NCBI RefSeq assembly: GCF_021603645.1
Contig: NZ_BQHJ01000017.1
Location: forward strand, 62,001-126,000
DNA length: 64,000 nucleotides
Direction: 5' to 3'
DNA from: Pseudomonas pseudonitroreducens
GTDB lineage: Bacteria; Pseudomonadota; Gammaproteobacteria; Pseudomonadales; Pseudomonadaceae
Part shown: positions 1 through 8,879 of the stretch, in pieces
How positions within the stretch are numbered: position 1 is the stretch's first letter
Layout: each line of letters starts with the position of its first letter
Position numbers and translations under genes: made by a program
Notes under the pieces: model-generated
Database searches by the model: none
Told to the model about the DNA's origin: nothing
Seen by the model: the letters and a program-made list of their open reading frames with translations, nothing else

Positions 1-257
1 TCGATGCTGCAGCCGATGGCGACGGTGGCGTCGTTGTAGCTGTTGCAGGCGAAGGCGAACGCCGAGTCGGCCAGGGCGAACAGGTAGCCGCCGTGGCAGG
101 TGCCGTGGCCCTGGATCATGTCTTCGCGCACGCGCATCGACAGCTTGGCGCTTCCCGGGCCTGCATCCAGCAGCTGGATGCCCATGCGGCGGGTGGCCTG
201 GTCGCGCTCGTACATGGCTTCGGCGCAGTCGCGGGCCAGACGGGTGGCGTCAGTCAT
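1..257 (-). CDS. paaI: PaaI, hydroxyphenylacetyl-CoA thioesterase (5' part only)
   Basis: Hot-dog-fold thioesterase of phenylacetate catabolism. It releases CoA from dead-end ring-hydroxylated or rearranged CoA esters and so protects the CoA pool in the cytoplasm. About 85 N-terminal residues lie in the window and the C-terminus runs off the left edge. The readable part holds the family signature GHGTCHGGYLFALAD, whose Asp is the usual catalytic residue. The ATG at 257 overlaps the end of paaH by 8 bp, which implies translational coupling in a paaFGHI operon. The assignment is firm from motif plus context; only completeness is unknown. Confidence 0.9.
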   Translation of the reverse strand, partial: MTDATRLARDCAEAMYERDQATRRMGIQLLDAGPGSAKLSMRVREDMIQGHGTCHGGYLFALADSAFAFACNSYNDATVAIGCSI

Positions 258-1767
258 GAAAGGTTCTCCCCTCGGCATGCAGGCGGCGCAGCAGCAGGGA
301 CGGGCGATAGCGGTCCTCGCCGTAGGCGGCCTGCAGGTTGTCGAGCACGCGCAGCACGTTGCCGATGCCGATCTGCCCGGCCCAGGCCAGCGGGCCCTGC
401 AGGTAGTTCACCCCGGCGCGCATGGCGAGGTCGATGTCAGCGGCGCTGCCGACGCCTTGCAGCACGGCGTCGGCGCCTTCGTTGGCGAGCATCGCCACGG
501 TGCGCAGCACGGCGAGACCGGGTGTGTCACTCAGGCGGCTGGTGGCGATGCCGGCCTTGGCCAGCAGGGCGACGACCTGCTCCAGTGCTTCGGGTGTGGT
601 ATCTGCCGAGCAGGCAATGCCCAGGCGCGAGGCCTTGGCGTAATCCAGCGCGAGGTCGATCAGCACCAGATTGCGCAGGCCGTCCTGCCTGGCGCGCTGG
701 CTGGCGAGGCGACCATCGGACAGCGCGATCACTGCATCACCGACACGCAGCAGGCCATTGCCGGCGCGCTGGAGGATCTCGATGCCCGCGTCTTTCAGGC
801 GCTGCACCAGCGGCTGGGCGACGCCCAGGTCGCCCTCCAGCACGCAGGCGCTGACATGCGCGGCACTGCTCAGGCTGGCTGGCTGCGGGCGCTCGGCACC
901 TTCGGCGTAGTCATAGAAGCCGCGACCGCTTTTGCGGCCGAGGCGGCCGGCGTCCACCAGCTCCTTCTGGATCAGCGAGGGTTGGAAGCGGAAGTCGCCG
1001 TAGTAGGCGGCGAAAACCGAGCAGGTGACGGCGTAGTTGACGTCGTGGCCGATCAGGTCGGTCAGCTCGAAGGCGCCCATGCGGAAGCCGCCGGCATCGC
1101 GCATCAGCGCATCCAGCGTCGCGCAGTCGGCGGCGCCTTCCTGCAGCAGGCGCAGGCTTTCGGCGTAGAACGGGCGCGCCACGCGGTTGACGATGAAGCC
1201 GGGGGTCGACCTGGCGTGCACCGGTTTCTTGCCCCAGGCCAGCGAGGTGGCATACAGGCGGTCGGCCAGTGCGGGATCGGTGGCAAGGCCGGAGACGACT
1301 TCCACCAGCGCCATCAGCGGCGCCGGGTTGAAGAAGTGCATGCCGACCACCTGCTGCGGGCGTTTGAGGCCGGCGGCGAGGCTGGTGATGGACAGCGACG
1401 AGGTGTTGCTGGCGAGGATGCAGTCTTCTGCGCACAGCGCTTCCAACTGCTGGAATAGGCCGCGCTTGACCTCCAGGTTCTCGACGATGGCTTCGATCAC
1501 CAGCTTCGAGTCTGCCAGCGCCTCGATGGCTTCCACCGGCTGCAGGCGGGCGACGATGGCGTTGCGCTCCTCGGCGCCGAGCTTGCCTTTCTCCACCAGC
1601 CGGCCGAGCTGGCGGTCAATGCCGTCGATGGCCTGGGCGGCGGCGCCGGGGCGGTTGTCATAAAGCTTCACCGGATGACCGGCCTGGGCGGCAACCTGAG
1701 CGATACCCGCGCCCATGGCGCCGGCGCCGATCACCGCGACTTTTGCGTCTTTCGAAAGTGCGCTCAT
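250..1767 (-). CDS. paaH: PaaH, 3-hydroxyadipyl-CoA dehydrogenase
   Basis: NAD-dependent oxidation of 3-hydroxyadipyl-CoA to 3-oxoadipyl-CoA, the beta-oxidation-like stage of phenylacetate degradation. The protein has 505 residues. A Rossmann motif GAGAMGAGIAQ lies near residues 14-24, the catalytic His is at about 144 in the GMHFFNPAP signature, and two 3HCDH C-terminal domains follow, the usual PaaH architecture as opposed to short HBD enzymes. It sits 3 bp downstream of paaG and overlaps paaI. Order and neighbours match the Pseudomonas paa operon. Confidence 0.93.
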   Translation of the reverse strand: MSALSKDAKVAVIGAGAMGAGIAQVAAQAGHPVKLYDNRPGAAAQAIDGIDRQLGRLVEKGKLGAEERNAIVARLQPVEAIEALADSKLVIEAIVENLEVKRGLFQQLEALCAEDCILASNTSSLSITSLAAGLKRPQQVVGMHFFNPAPLMALVEVVSGLATDPALADRLYATSLAWGKKPVHARSTPGFIVNRVARPFYAESLRLLQEGAADCATLDALMRDAGGFRMGAFELTDLIGHDVNYAVTCSVFAAYYGDFRFQPSLIQKELVDAGRLGRKSGRGFYDYAEGAERPQPASLSSAAHVSACVLEGDLGVAQPLVQRLKDAGIEILQRAGNGLLRVGDAVIALSDGRLASQRARQDGLRNLVLIDLALDYAKASRLGIACSADTTPEALEQVVALLAKAGIATSRLSDTPGLAVLRTVAMLANEGADAVLQGVGSAADIDLAMRAGVNYLQGPLAWAGQIGIGNVLRVLDNLQAAYGEDRYRPSLLLRRLHAEGRTFHD

Positions 1768-1770
1768 CGA

Positions 1771-2562
1771 TCAGCGGCCCTTGAAGCTGGGGGTGCGTTT
1801 GTCCATGAAGGCGGCCACGCCCTCGCGGTAGTCCTCGCTGCGCCCGGCCAGGCGCTGCAGATCGCGCTCCAGCTCCAGCTGCTCGTCGAAGCCGTTGTTC
1901 AGGCTGGCGTTGAGGCTGCGCTTGATCAGCGCCAGGCCATAGGTCGGCTGGGTGGCCAGATGGCGGGCGAGCTTGAGGGCTTCCTCGCGCAGGTTGGCGT
2001 CGTCCACCACCTGGTAGATCAGCCCCCACTGCTCGGCCTGCTCGGCGCTCAGGCGATTGCCCAGCAGCGCAAGGGCCTTGGCGCGGGCCATGCCGACCAG
2101 GCGCGGCAGCGTCCAGGTGCCGCCGGAATCGGGGATCAGGCCGATCTTGCAGAAGGCCTGGATAAAGCTGGCCGAACGCGCCGCCAGCACCAGGTCGCAG
2201 GCCAGCGGGATGTTCGCGCCAGCGCCTGCGGCCACGCCGTTCACCGCGCAGATGACCGGCAGCGGCAGGTCGCGCAGGGTGCGGATCAGCGGGTTGTAGA
2301 ACTGCTCGATGGACTGGCCCAGGTCAGGCGCTTCCGCGCCGGGTGCGACGTTGCGGTCGGACAGGTCCTGGCCGGCGCAGAAGCCGCGGCCTTCGCCGGT
2401 CAGCAGCAGCACGCGGGCTTCCGGGTTCTGCCGGACCTGCTTGAGCGCCTCACGCACTTCGCCGTGCATGGCGGCGTTGAAGCTGTTCAGTTGCTCCGGG
2501 CGGTTCAGGCTGAGGAGGGCGACGCCGTCCTCGATGGAAAACAGGATGTGCTCGAAGTTCAT
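1771..2562 (-). CDS. paaG: PaaG, 1,2-epoxyphenylacetyl-CoA isomerase
   Basis: Crotonase-superfamily enzyme, 263 residues. It isomerises ring-1,2-epoxyphenylacetyl-CoA to the oxepin and also shifts the double bond of later dehydroadipyl-CoA intermediates. The oxyanion-hole loops are visible (GRGFCAGQDL and the Ala/Gly-rich AAGAGANIPLACDL), as is PDSGGTW, which carries the Asp typical of PaaG in place of the Glu of enoyl-CoA hydratases. That Asp and the position after paaF separate it from its paralogue. The 3 bp gap to paaH indicates one transcript. Confidence 0.93.
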   Translation of the reverse strand: MNFEHILFSIEDGVALLSLNRPEQLNSFNAAMHGEVREALKQVRQNPEARVLLLTGEGRGFCAGQDLSDRNVAPGAEAPDLGQSIEQFYNPLIRTLRDLPLPVICAVNGVAAGAGANIPLACDLVLAARSASFIQAFCKIGLIPDSGGTWTLPRLVGMARAKALALLGNRLSAEQAEQWGLIYQVVDDANLREEALKLARHLATQPTYGLALIKRSLNASLNNGFDEQLELERDLQRLAGRSEDYREGVAAFMDKRTPSFKGR

Positions 2563-2634
2563 GGGCGGGCTCGCTCCGTCAATACGCAGGCTTTTGCCAG
2601 AAAAGAAAGGGGGGTGCGCTCAGCGGTCCTGGTT

Positions 2635-3408
2635 CTATTGGCCAAGGAAGGCTGGCTTGCGCTTTTCCTGGAAGGCACGGATGCCTTCGTCGCGGTCGGC
2701 GGTGCCGGCCAGCAGGGTGAAGGCGTGGCGTTCGAAGCGCAGGCCGGTGGCAAGATCGGTGTCCTGCGCCTTGAGCAGCGCTTCCTTGGCCAGGCGCACG
2801 GCAAGCGGCGCCTTGGCAGCGATGAGCTTGGCGATCTGCAGGGCGCGCTCGACGGTGAATTCGGGTTGGGTGACTTCGCTGACCAGGCCGGCGCGTTGGG
2901 CGTGGCGCGCGTCGATGGCTTCACCGGTGAGGACCATCTGCATGGCCAGCGGCTTGCCCACGGCGCGCAGCAGGCGCTGGGTGCCGCCGGCGCCGGGCAT
3001 GATGCCGAGGTTGATTTCCGGCTGGCCGAAGCGGGCGTCTTCGCCAGCAATCAGGATGTCGGCGTGCATGGCCAGCTCGCAGCCGCCGCCCAGGGCGAAG
3101 CCGTTGACGGCAGCGATCAGCGGTTTGGAGAAGGCGGCGATGCGCTGCCAGTAGCCGACGCGGGGGTCGTTGAGGATGCCGACCAGGTCGCGCTCGGCCA
3201 TCTCCCTGATGTCGGCGCCGGCGGCAAAGGCCTTGCGGCTGCCGGTGAGCACCACGGCGCGGGTTTCGCTGTCCTGCTCGGCGGCGTCGAGTTCGACGGC
3301 CAGTTCACCGAGCAGTTCGGTGTTCAAGGCGTTCAGCGCTTCGGGGCGCTGCAGGGTGATCAGGCGAACGCCCGCTTCAGGCATCTGAACGGCAAGGGTG
3401 CGAGGCAT
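2635..3408 (-). CDS. paaF: PaaF, 2,3-dehydroadipyl-CoA hydratase
   Basis: Enoyl-CoA hydratase of the phenylacetate pathway, 257 residues. It hydrates 2,3-dehydroadipyl-CoA to 3-hydroxyadipyl-CoA. Crotonase motifs RKAFAAGADI, GGGCELAMHADI and PEINLGIMPGAGGTQ (catalytic Glu) are present. I chose the ATG at 3408 because a GAGGA Shine-Dalgarno lies about 8 nt upstream; a start seven codons earlier is open but lacks one. It is the promoter-proximal gene of the leftward paa operon, and the 72 bp gap to paaG holds no obvious terminator. Confidence 0.92.
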   Translation of the reverse strand: MPRTLAVQMPEAGVRLITLQRPEALNALNTELLGELAVELDAAEQDSETRAVVLTGSRKAFAAGADIREMAERDLVGILNDPRVGYWQRIAAFSKPLIAAVNGFALGGGCELAMHADILIAGEDARFGQPEINLGIMPGAGGTQRLLRAVGKPLAMQMVLTGEAIDARHAQRAGLVSEVTQPEFTVERALQIAKLIAAKAPLAVRLAKEALLKAQDTDLATGLRFERHAFTLLAGTADRDEGIRAFQEKRKPAFLGQ

Positions 3409-3773
3409 GACATCGTCCTCAGGCTGCACGCACGGCTTCGTGGCCGGCTGGTATTGGAATTATGGGAGGCAGGCGTTGCCCGTCTCCGGCCTTTCCGCAG
3501 TATAGGCCTAAAGCGATACAGAAAAACAACTACGAAAGTTGTATCGCGTGTCTAAAATGTTTCTGCCGTTGCCAATGGGCAGATGATACTGCTGGTCTTC
3601 TGCAAACACGTATCCGGCGTATTTGCTGGTTTATCAAGGGTTTTTGAGTGGCTTTCGATCCTCCTCAAAAGCGATACGACAGATTTAGATTGGTCGGTTT
3701 GGTTTGATGTGATACAAGATTTGCAAAAGAACAAATCGCTTTGCGCAGTGATGCCGCAAAGCTGGAGAACCCG
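3409..3773. promoter_or_regulatory. Divergent paaF/paaY control region with PaaX-like palindromes
   Basis: This 365 bp AT-richer stretch separates two divergent paa transcription units. Perfect 8 bp inverted arms GCGATACA (3513-3520) and TGTATCGC (3540-3547) lie near the paaF side, and related half-sites GCGATACG (3671) and GTGATACA (about 3710) lie near paaY. PaaX is a GntR-like repressor released by phenylacetyl-CoA and its gene is adjacent, so these are the natural operator candidates. The palindromes are seen; their use by PaaX is inferred. Confidence 0.6.
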
Positions 3774-4385
3774 ATGCCTTGCTACAGCCTCGAAGGCGTG
3801 CGCCCCGTCGTACACCCGACCGCCTATGTCCATCCTACCGCCGTGCTGATCGGCGACGTCATCGTCGGCCCCGGCTGTTACGTCGGCCCGTTGGCGGCGC
3901 TGCGCGGTGATTTCGGGCGGATCGTCCTCGAAGAGGGGGCGAACCTTCAGGACACCTGCGTCATGCACGGGTTCCCGGACAGCGACACCGTCGTCGAACG
4001 CAACGGCCACATTGGCCACGGCGCCGTTTTGCACGGCTGCCGGATCGGCGAGGACGCCCTGGTGGGCATGAATGCCGTGGTGATGGATTACGCCCGGATC
4101 GGTGCTCGCTCCATCGTTTCAGCCGCCGCCTTCGTCAAGGCCAAGTTCGAGTGCGCTCCGCAAAGCCTGGTGATGGGCGCGCCGGCCAGCGTCAAGCGCA
4201 GCCTCAGCGACGAAGAGATCGCCTGGAAGCGCCGGGGAACCGAGGAATACCAGGCGCTGGCCAAGCGCTGCATCGAAAGCCTGGTGGAATGTCAGCCGCT
4301 GGCGGAGGTAGAAGAAGAACGTCCGCGCCTGGGCGATTCCGGTTTCCGGCCCAAGGTAGCGGTCGAGTCAGGGAAGGGCGCATGA
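3774..4385 (+). CDS. paaY: PaaY, gamma-carbonic-anhydrase-like thioesterase
   Basis: Left-handed beta-helix (hexapeptide-repeat) protein of 203 residues. PaaY in enterobacteria and pseudomonads hydrolyses CoA thioesters of dead-end phenylacetate intermediates. The Ile/Val-centred hexapeptide coils span roughly residues 15-145, with the His residues that form the trimeric metal site ([12 protein letters not shown]). The ATG at 3774 has GGAGA 8 nt upstream; an in-frame TTG at 3741 has no better site. Its stop overlaps or nearly abuts the paaX frame, giving a paaY-paaX unit. Confidence 0.9.
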   Translation: MPCYSLEGVRPVVHPTAYVHPTAVLIGDVIVGPGCYVGPLAALRGDFGRIVLEEGANLQDTCVMHGFPDSDTVVERNGHIGHGAVLHGCRIGEDALVGMNAVVMDYARIGARSIVSAAAFVKAKFECAPQSLVMGAPASVKRSLSDEEIAWKRRGTEEYQALAKRCIESLVECQPLAEVEEERPRLGDSGFRPKVAVESGKGA

Positions 4386-4462
4386 GTACTGGGGTTCGCT
4401 CCAATGGCCAGGCGGTGCGGCGGGCAGGTATAGTCGCCGCTCCTTCGCCTGCGCAACGTGCC

Positions 4463-5386
4463 ATGACCGCTCTAGCACCGCTGAATCAGCTGATCAATCG
4501 CTTCCAGGAACAGACGCCGATCCGCGCCAGTTCGCTGATCATCACCCTTTACGGCGATGCCATCGAACCCCATGGCGGTACCGTCTGGCTGGGTAGCCTG
4601 ATCAATCTGCTGGAACCGTTCGGCATCAACGAGCGGCTGATCCGCACCTCGATCTTCCGCCTGACCAAGGAAGACTGGCTGACCGCCGAGAAGGTCGGCC
4701 GGCGCAGTTACTACAGCCTGACCGGCACCGGCCGGCGGCGCTTCGAAAAGGCTTTCAAGCGCGTCTACAGCTCCAGCCTGCCGGCCTGGGACGGCTCCTG
4801 GACCCTGGTAATGCTCTCGCAGATCGCTGCCGACAAGCGCAAGCAGGTCCGCGAGGAGCTGGAGTGGCAGGGCTTCGGCGCGATTTCGCCGACCGTCATG
4901 GCCTGCCCGCGCGCCGACCGCAGCGACGTCATGGCGACCCTGCAGGACCTCGAAGTCGCCGACGATTGCATCGTCTTCGAAACCCGCGCCCAGGACGTGC
5001 TGGCTTCCCGCGCCATGCGCATGCAGGTGCGCGAGAGCTGGAAGATCGACGAACTCGGCGAGCACTACAGCGAATTCATCCAGCTGTTCCGCCCGCTCTG
5101 GCAGGCACTGCGCGAGCAGGACCAGCTGCGCCCGGAAGACTGCTTCCTGGCACGCACCCTTTTGATCCACGAATACCGCCGGCTGCTGCTGCGCGACCCA
5201 CAACTGCCCGACGAACTGCTGCCGGGTGACTGGGAAGGCCGCGCTGCGCGACAGCTGTGCCGCAACATCTATCGACTGATCCACGCCAAGGCCGAGGACT
5301 GGCTGAACCGCAACCTGGAGACCGCAGACGGTCCGCTACCGGATGTCGGCGAGAGCTTCTACAAGCGTTTCGGCGGATTGAACTGA
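4463..5386 (+). CDS. paaX: PaaX, phenylacetyl-CoA-responsive repressor
   Basis: GntR-like winged-helix repressor of the paa genes, relieved by phenylacetyl-CoA. From the ATG at 4463 it has 307 residues, the usual Pseudomonas length, beginning MTALAPLNQL and followed by the conserved IRASSLIITLYGD helix and the wHTH (WLGSLINLLEP, RTSIFRLTKEDWL). An in-frame ATG at 4382 overlaps the paaY stop (ATGA) and has a stronger GGGAAGGG ribosome site. It would add 27 residues with no family match, so the start is uncertain although the identity is not. Confidence 0.9.
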   Translation: MTALAPLNQLINRFQEQTPIRASSLIITLYGDAIEPHGGTVWLGSLINLLEPFGINERLIRTSIFRLTKEDWLTAEKVGRRSYYSLTGTGRRRFEKAFKRVYSSSLPAWDGSWTLVMLSQIAADKRKQVREELEWQGFGAISPTVMACPRADRSDVMATLQDLEVADDCIVFETRAQDVLASRAMRMQVRESWKIDELGEHYSEFIQLFRPLWQALREQDQLRPEDCFLARTLLIHEYRRLLLRDPQLPDELLPGDWEGRAARQLCRNIYRLIHAKAEDWLNRNLETADGPLPDVGESFYKRFGGLN

Positions 5387-5550
5387 CAGGAGTTGGCGTG
5401 AAAAATGCCTCCCGCTCTGCAACGCTGCGGTTGCAGGACGGGGACACCGACGCAGAGTCTTCCCGAGAAGACCGGCGACGGACAATGACGACAGGCCCGT
5501 GAGGCCTTCGCTGAATAACAACAAACAATGCGTGTGAGGCTTTGCAGGTC

Positions 5551-6468
5551 ATGAATTCTTCATCGACATTGAGGGATGACGCTTTCGAGGCGTGGCTGGG
5601 ACAGGTCAACCGGGCGTGCGGTCGTTTCGATGCGCGCACCCTCGGCCCCCAGTTCCATGGACGGTTGCGCGAGTACCAGGGCGGGGCGATCAAGCTTTCC
5701 GTGGTCGACATGGCCCAGGTGCACCTGTACCGGACCAGCAAGGAGGTCGGCTCCAGCGCGGGCGGCCACTACTATGCGGTGTTCCAGCTGGAAGGGCGTT
5801 CGCGCCTGGAGCAGGGCGACAACCGCGTGGAGCTGTCGCGTGGCGACATCAGCCTGATCGACGCCAGCCGGCCCAGCGACATGACCTACCTGGAGGAGTC
5901 CCGGCAGCTCTCGCTGATCCTGCCGCGCCAGGTGATCGAGCGCGGCCTGCGCATGTCCGAAGTCACCTGCGCCTCGAAGATCCCCGCCAGTTCGCCGATC
6001 GCCGTGCTCGCCAATCGACTGATCGTCGAGACCAGCCAGCAGGAAAGCCTCGGCATGCTGGAAAGCGAAGCGACCCTGGACGCCCTGGTGACGCTGCTGC
6101 GCCCGGCGCTGGCCAGCCATGACGCCGAGCAGGACAACCACGAGCGCATGTTCCGCAAGGCCACCGCCTTCATCGACCAGCACATCGGCGCCGAGGAACT
6201 CTGCCCCGAGCTGATCGCCCGTGAAGTGGGCATCTCGGTGCGCGGCCTGTACCGCATGTTCGCCAAGAAGGGCCTGGTGGTGGCGCAGTACATCAAGAAC
6301 CGCCGCCTGGACTTCTGCGCCGAAACCCTGCGCAACGCCCAGTTCGAGCAGAAACTGTCGGCGCTGGGCTATGCCTGGGGCTTCTCCGATTCGAGCTACT
6401 TTTCCACGGCGTTCAAGGGTCGCTTTGGTGTGTCGCCGGGCGAGTATCGCAAGCGTTACGCGAATTGA
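5551..6468 (+). CDS. feaR: FeaR, AraC-family activator of phenylethylamine/phenylacetaldehyde genes
   Basis: AraC/XylS-type regulator of 305 residues. The N-terminal cupin-like sensing domain of the AraC-binding-2 type covers about 1-190. The C-terminal double HTH covers about 205-300 and ends in the family signature GFSDSSYFSTAFKGRFGVSPGEYRKR. FeaR in E. coli activates tynA and feaB. Here feaB lies just downstream, separated by a repeat region and a cytochrome gene, which supports the symbol. ATG at 5551 is preferred over an in-frame TTG three codons earlier. Confidence 0.82.
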   Translation: MNSSSTLRDDAFEAWLGQVNRACGRFDARTLGPQFHGRLREYQGGAIKLSVVDMAQVHLYRTSKEVGSSAGGHYYAVFQLEGRSRLEQGDNRVELSRGDISLIDASRPSDMTYLEESRQLSLILPRQVIERGLRMSEVTCASKIPASSPIAVLANRLIVETSQQESLGMLESEATLDALVTLLRPALASHDAEQDNHERMFRKATAFIDQHIGAEELCPELIAREVGISVRGLYRMFAKKGLVVAQYIKNRRLDFCAETLRNAQFEQKLSALGYAWGFSDSSYFSTAFKGRFGVSPGEYRKRYAN

Positions 6469-6887
6469 TTCTGGCGGAGGACGGCGATACCCGGCGGCCT
6501 TGTGCCGCCTATTGATGGGTATCGCTACGCTCCACGCCATCCTACGTTGAGGCTCGCAGCTCCCGACTGACTCCTTTGTAGGATGGGTGGAGCGCAGCGA
6601 TACCCATGCTGCCTGCATCCGGCTCATACGCCAGCCGGGTTCGCGAGCAATGACTGGGCGTCCCCCTCGGTCCTACGAAGAGCGGCTGTGGCCTATCCGG
6701 GGAACGTAGGAGCGAGCTTGCTCGCGAACGCTTTCCCGCCATGACCGTGGTCACCTGAGCGCCACCTTGGCACTCCCGCCAACACGTCTGGCACAGAGGA
6801 AAAGACCCGCCTCTGCGCCGCTGGCAACAATCACCGTCGATGACGCGCGCCATCCGGCCGCAAGCTGTACTCGAAGGTGATTTCCCG
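6469..6887. repeat. Intergenic palindromic repeats between feaR and the cytochrome gene
   Basis: No gene is visible in most of this 419 bp gap. At 6514-6610 there are two inverted copies of a unit that reads GGGTATCGCTGCGCTCCAC, also found at 9006-9088 and 28722-28805. A second block, GGCGTCCCCCTCGGTCCTAC (about 6658-6678), recurs near 8950. A REP core GTAGGAGCGAGCTTGCTCGC lies near 6708. The final 100 bp before the cytochrome start must hold its promoter, but I see no clear consensus. Confidence 0.75.
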
Positions 6888-7292
6888 ATGTCCCGCAACA
6901 AGCTCCGATTCGGTGCCCTCGGCCTGCTGCTGGCCGGCGCGCTGCTGCAACCGGTCCTGGCGTTCGCCGGGGACTGCCCGGCGAACGATACGCAGAAAGG
7001 CGAAACCGTCTTCGCCCGCGACTGCTCGATCTGCCACACCGCCAAGGCCGACGGCCCCGGCATGATGGGCCCCAACCTGAATGGCGTGGTCGGCCGCATG
7101 GCCGGCTCGCTCGCCGGCTTCAGCTATTCCCAGGCGATGAAAGGCAAGGGCGCGGCCTGGTCGCGCGACAACCTCGACGCCTTCGTCAGCCAGCCCCAGG
7201 CCGCCGTGCCGGGAACCTACATGCCCTTCGCAGGCCTGGCCGACGCGGCCGAGCGGCGGGCGCTCACCTGCTGGCTGAGCCAGCAGCACTGA
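6888..7292 (+). CDS. Periplasmic class I cytochrome c
   Basis: Small monoheme c-type cytochrome of 134 residues. A signal peptide (hydrophobic stretch about 8-27, cleavage near AFAG) is followed by the haem motif CSICH at 46-50 and a distal Met in GTYMPFAGL as likely sixth ligand. The spacing resembles mitochondrial/bacterial cytochrome c2. ATG at 6888 has AAGGTGA upstream. It lies 16 bp before feaB, so it probably takes electrons from a periplasmic alcohol or amine dehydrogenase that makes the aldehyde oxidised by FeaB. That partner is not in the window. Confidence 0.85.
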   Translation: MSRNKLRFGALGLLLAGALLQPVLAFAGDCPANDTQKGETVFARDCSICHTAKADGPGMMGPNLNGVVGRMAGSLAGFSYSQAMKGKGAAWSRDNLDAFVSQPQAAVPGTYMPFAGLADAAERRALTCWLSQQH

Positions 7293-7308
7293 TATTCCAG
7301 GAGAGACC

Positions 7309-8799
7309 ATGAACGTCACACAGACTCTGCCCAAGGTCACGGCCTTCCTGCAGCGCAAGCATGGCTGCTTCATCGACGGCGCCTGGGTGGTGCCCGAGGG
7401 CGCGCGTACCGACGTGCTCAACCCGGCCACCGGCGAGGCTATTTCCAGCGTTGCCGACATTGACACCGACCTGCTCGACCGCGCGGTGAAATCCGCCCAG
7501 GCTTCGTTCAAGTCCCGCGTCTGGGCGGACCTGCGCCCGGCGGACCGCGAACGCATCCTGCTGCGCTTCGCCGACCTGGTGGAAGCCAACGGTGAAGAAT
7601 TGGCCCAGCTGGAAACCCTCAGCCAGGGTAAGTCGATCAACATCGCGCGCATGCTGGACGTGGGCGCCACCGTCGAGTTCATGCGCTACATGGCCGGCTG
7701 GGCGACCAAGATCGAAGGCCAGACGCTGAACGTCTCCATTCCGCTGCCGCCCGGCGCCAAGTTCACCGCCTACACCCGCCGCGAGCCGGTGGGCGTGGTG
7801 GCTGGCATCGTGCCGTGGAACTTCCCGCTGATGATCGCCGTGTGGAAGTTGATCCCGGCACTGGCCACCGGTAACAGCGTGGTGATCAAGCCCGCCTCGG
7901 AAACCCCGCTGACCGCCCTGCGCCTGGCTGAACTGGCCTTCGAAGCCGGGGTGCCGGCTGGTGTGTTCAACCTGGTGACCGGCGACGGCCCGCGTATCGG
8001 TGGCGGCCTGGCCAGCCACAAGCTGGTGAACAAGGTGTCCTTCACCGGTTCCACCGCGGTGGGTCGCAGCGTCGGCCTGGCCGCCGTGCAGAACATGACC
8101 CGCTTCGCCCTGGAACTGGGCGGCAAGAACCCGATGATCGTCCTCGCCGACGCCAACATCGACAACGCCGTGCAGGGTGCGCTGCTGGGCGGCCTGCTGA
8201 ACAACGGCCAGGTCTGCGCTGCGGCTTCGCGCTTCTACGTACATCGCTCGCGCTACGACGAGTTCGTCGAAAAGCTGGCTGCTGCCGTCGCCGGCATGAG
8301 CCTGGGCGAGGGCATGGACCCGTCCGCGCAGATCAACCCGCTGGTGTCTGCCAAGCAGCAGCGCAGCGTGCTGGAGCACATTGCCCGCGCCGGCGAGCAG
8401 GGTGCGCGCATCGTCTGTGGCGGTGAGCAGATCGCTGGCAATGGCTTCTACGTGCAGCCCACCGTGCTGGCGGATGTGACCATGCAGATGGCCGTGGCCC
8501 GTGACGAAGTCTTCGGTCCCGTTCTGGCGGTGCTGCCGTTCGACGATGAAGAGCAGGCCATCGAGATGGCCAACGACAGCGAATACGGCCTGGGCGCGAG
8601 CCTGTGGACCAACGACCTGAGCAAGGCTATGAACCTGGTGCCGCGCATCGAGTCCGGCACTGTGTGGGTCAACGCCCACGTGCTGCTCGACCCGAGCATG
8701 CCCTTCGGCGGCGTCAAGCAGTCGGGCATGGGCCGCGAGTTCGGCCGCGCGGTGGTCGAGGCCTATACCGAGATCAAGTCGGTGTGCATCGCGCACTGA
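7309..8799 (+). CDS. feaB: FeaB, phenylacetaldehyde dehydrogenase
   Basis: NAD-dependent aldehyde dehydrogenase of 496 residues, the class size. It converts phenylacetaldehyde to phenylacetate, the substrate of the paa pathway encoded to the left. The general base Glu269 in FALELGGKNP and the nucleophile Cys303 in NNGQVCAAASRF are present, with the GSTAVG cofactor loop between the Rossmann strands. The substrate assignment rests on the neighbouring feaR and paa genes; sequence alone would allow related aldehydes. It appears cotranscribed with the cytochrome and is followed by a strong terminator. Confidence 0.85.
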   Translation: MNVTQTLPKVTAFLQRKHGCFIDGAWVVPEGARTDVLNPATGEAISSVADIDTDLLDRAVKSAQASFKSRVWADLRPADRERILLRFADLVEANGEELAQLETLSQGKSINIARMLDVGATVEFMRYMAGWATKIEGQTLNVSIPLPPGAKFTAYTRREPVGVVAGIVPWNFPLMIAVWKLIPALATGNSVVIKPASETPLTALRLAELAFEAGVPAGVFNLVTGDGPRIGGGLASHKLVNKVSFTGSTAVGRSVGLAAVQNMTRFALELGGKNPMIVLADANIDNAVQGALLGGLLNNGQVCAAASRFYVHRSRYDEFVEKLAAAVAGMSLGEGMDPSAQINPLVSAKQQRSVLEHIARAGEQGARIVCGGEQIAGNGFYVQPTVLADVTMQMAVARDEVFGPVLAVLPFDDEEQAIEMANDSEYGLGASLWTNDLSKAMNLVPRIESGTVWVNAHVLLDPSMPFGGVKQSGMGREFGRAVVEAYTEIKSVCIAH

Positions 8800-8831
8800 T
8801 TGATAGTGAGAGCAACACCCTCGTTTAGCAG

Positions 8832-8856
8832 CGGGCCTTCGGGCCCGTTTTTTTTT
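8832..8856 (+). terminator. Rho-independent terminator after feaB
   Basis: Stem CGGGCC/GGCCCG with a TTCG tetraloop followed by an uninterrupted run of nine T. It lies 32 bp past the feaB stop. Confidence 0.93.
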
Positions 8857-8879
8857 GCGCGCCATTCAGGTGTGGCAAA

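Noticed and set aside
1675-3555. Very long open frame antisense to paaG and paaF, and similar long antisense frames (100-1458, 19871-22666, 25951-28551, 31963-33948 upper part)
   Set aside because: GC-rich third-position bias opens the opposite strand. These frames have low-complexity composition, no family motifs and no ribosome sites, and lie across well-supported genes.
4151-5386. Long form of PaaX starting inside paaY
   Set aside because: The extra N-terminus is the paaY sequence read in another frame and lacks homology; the family start is at 4463 (or 4382).
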